Assembly: GCA_028583685.1 (NCBI GenBank)
Contig: JAMXIF010000073.1
Location: 6,877,048 to 6,941,047 of the forward strand
DNA from: Petaurus breviceps papuanus
Taxonomy: Eukaryota > Chordata > Mammalia > Diprotodontia > Petauridae
DNA length: 64,000 bases
Direction of reading: 5' to 3'
Positions 63,936 to 64,000 of this stretch are shown one piece after another. The position numbers and the translations under genes are program-made. Position 1 is the first letter of the stretch. Every line of letters starts with the position of its first letter. A model generated the notes under the pieces. The model saw only the letters and a program-made list of their open reading frames with translations. It searched no databases and was not told where the DNA came from.

Positions 63936-64000
63936 ACACTTAAGTTGAAGAACAGTTACAGCCTTCATTGGTAAGGGGAATTCCTGTACCCAACCCAATT

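Overview
The window looks like non-coding nuclear DNA of a marsupial. The diagnosis rests on the retrotransposons: dozens of CORE-SINE copies with the head GGGGCAGCTAGGTGGC, a second SINE type with an RTE/BovB-like tail, marsupial-type L1 5' and 3' ends, and many old MIR, L2 and CR1/L3 relics. The species cannot be fixed from this; a WSINE1-like SINE would fit an Australasian marsupial. I find no complete host protein gene, tRNA, rRNA, CRISPR array or prokaryotic feature. Two short open segments (27195-27407 plus; 33374-33619 minus) have coding-like composition and are the only candidates for host exons or gene relics.

Family names used below. SINE-W: about 150-165 bp tRNA-headed CORE-SINE ending in AATTGCCCT plus a CCTCCAAAAA tail (WSINE1-like). 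SINE-D: a relative ending in CAATTGCTTTAAAAAA, found as single units and as head-to-tail dimers. SINE-R: the same type of head joined to a tail reading (minus sense) GTTCAGTCATGTCTGACTC, RTE/BovB-like (MAR1-like). MIR includes the marsupial Ther1 form. Names are from memory and were not checked by alignment.

Layout. 0-11 kb: MIR, L2, SINE-W and SINE-R, plus a 5'-truncated L1 with clean target-site duplications (TSDs). 11-13 kb: an unclassified insertion of about 1.1 kb with internal repeats. 13-23 kb: L2 and L1 relics, a three-level nest of L1, reverse L1 and SINE-D dimer, and an L1 retaining both ends but missing its middle. 23-33 kb: MIR, SINEs, an antisense L2 split by nested SINEs, and an L1 5' end lacking its 3' part. 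33-41 kb: an ancient antisense L1, a CR1/L3 3' end and another SINE-D dimer. 41-49 kb: oppositely oriented L2 copies with an LTR fragment and an unassigned repeat present twice. 49-52 kb: a TA-flanked 650-bp DNA transposon with perfect 23-bp terminal inverted repeats, a hAT-like relic and a SINE-D cluster. 55.5 kb: a solo LTR. 62.3 kb: a U6 snRNA relic fused to an L1 3' end. 63.3-63.8 kb: another LTR-like block.

No genes act together here. The window records successive waves of retrotransposition whose order can be read from which element interrupts which.
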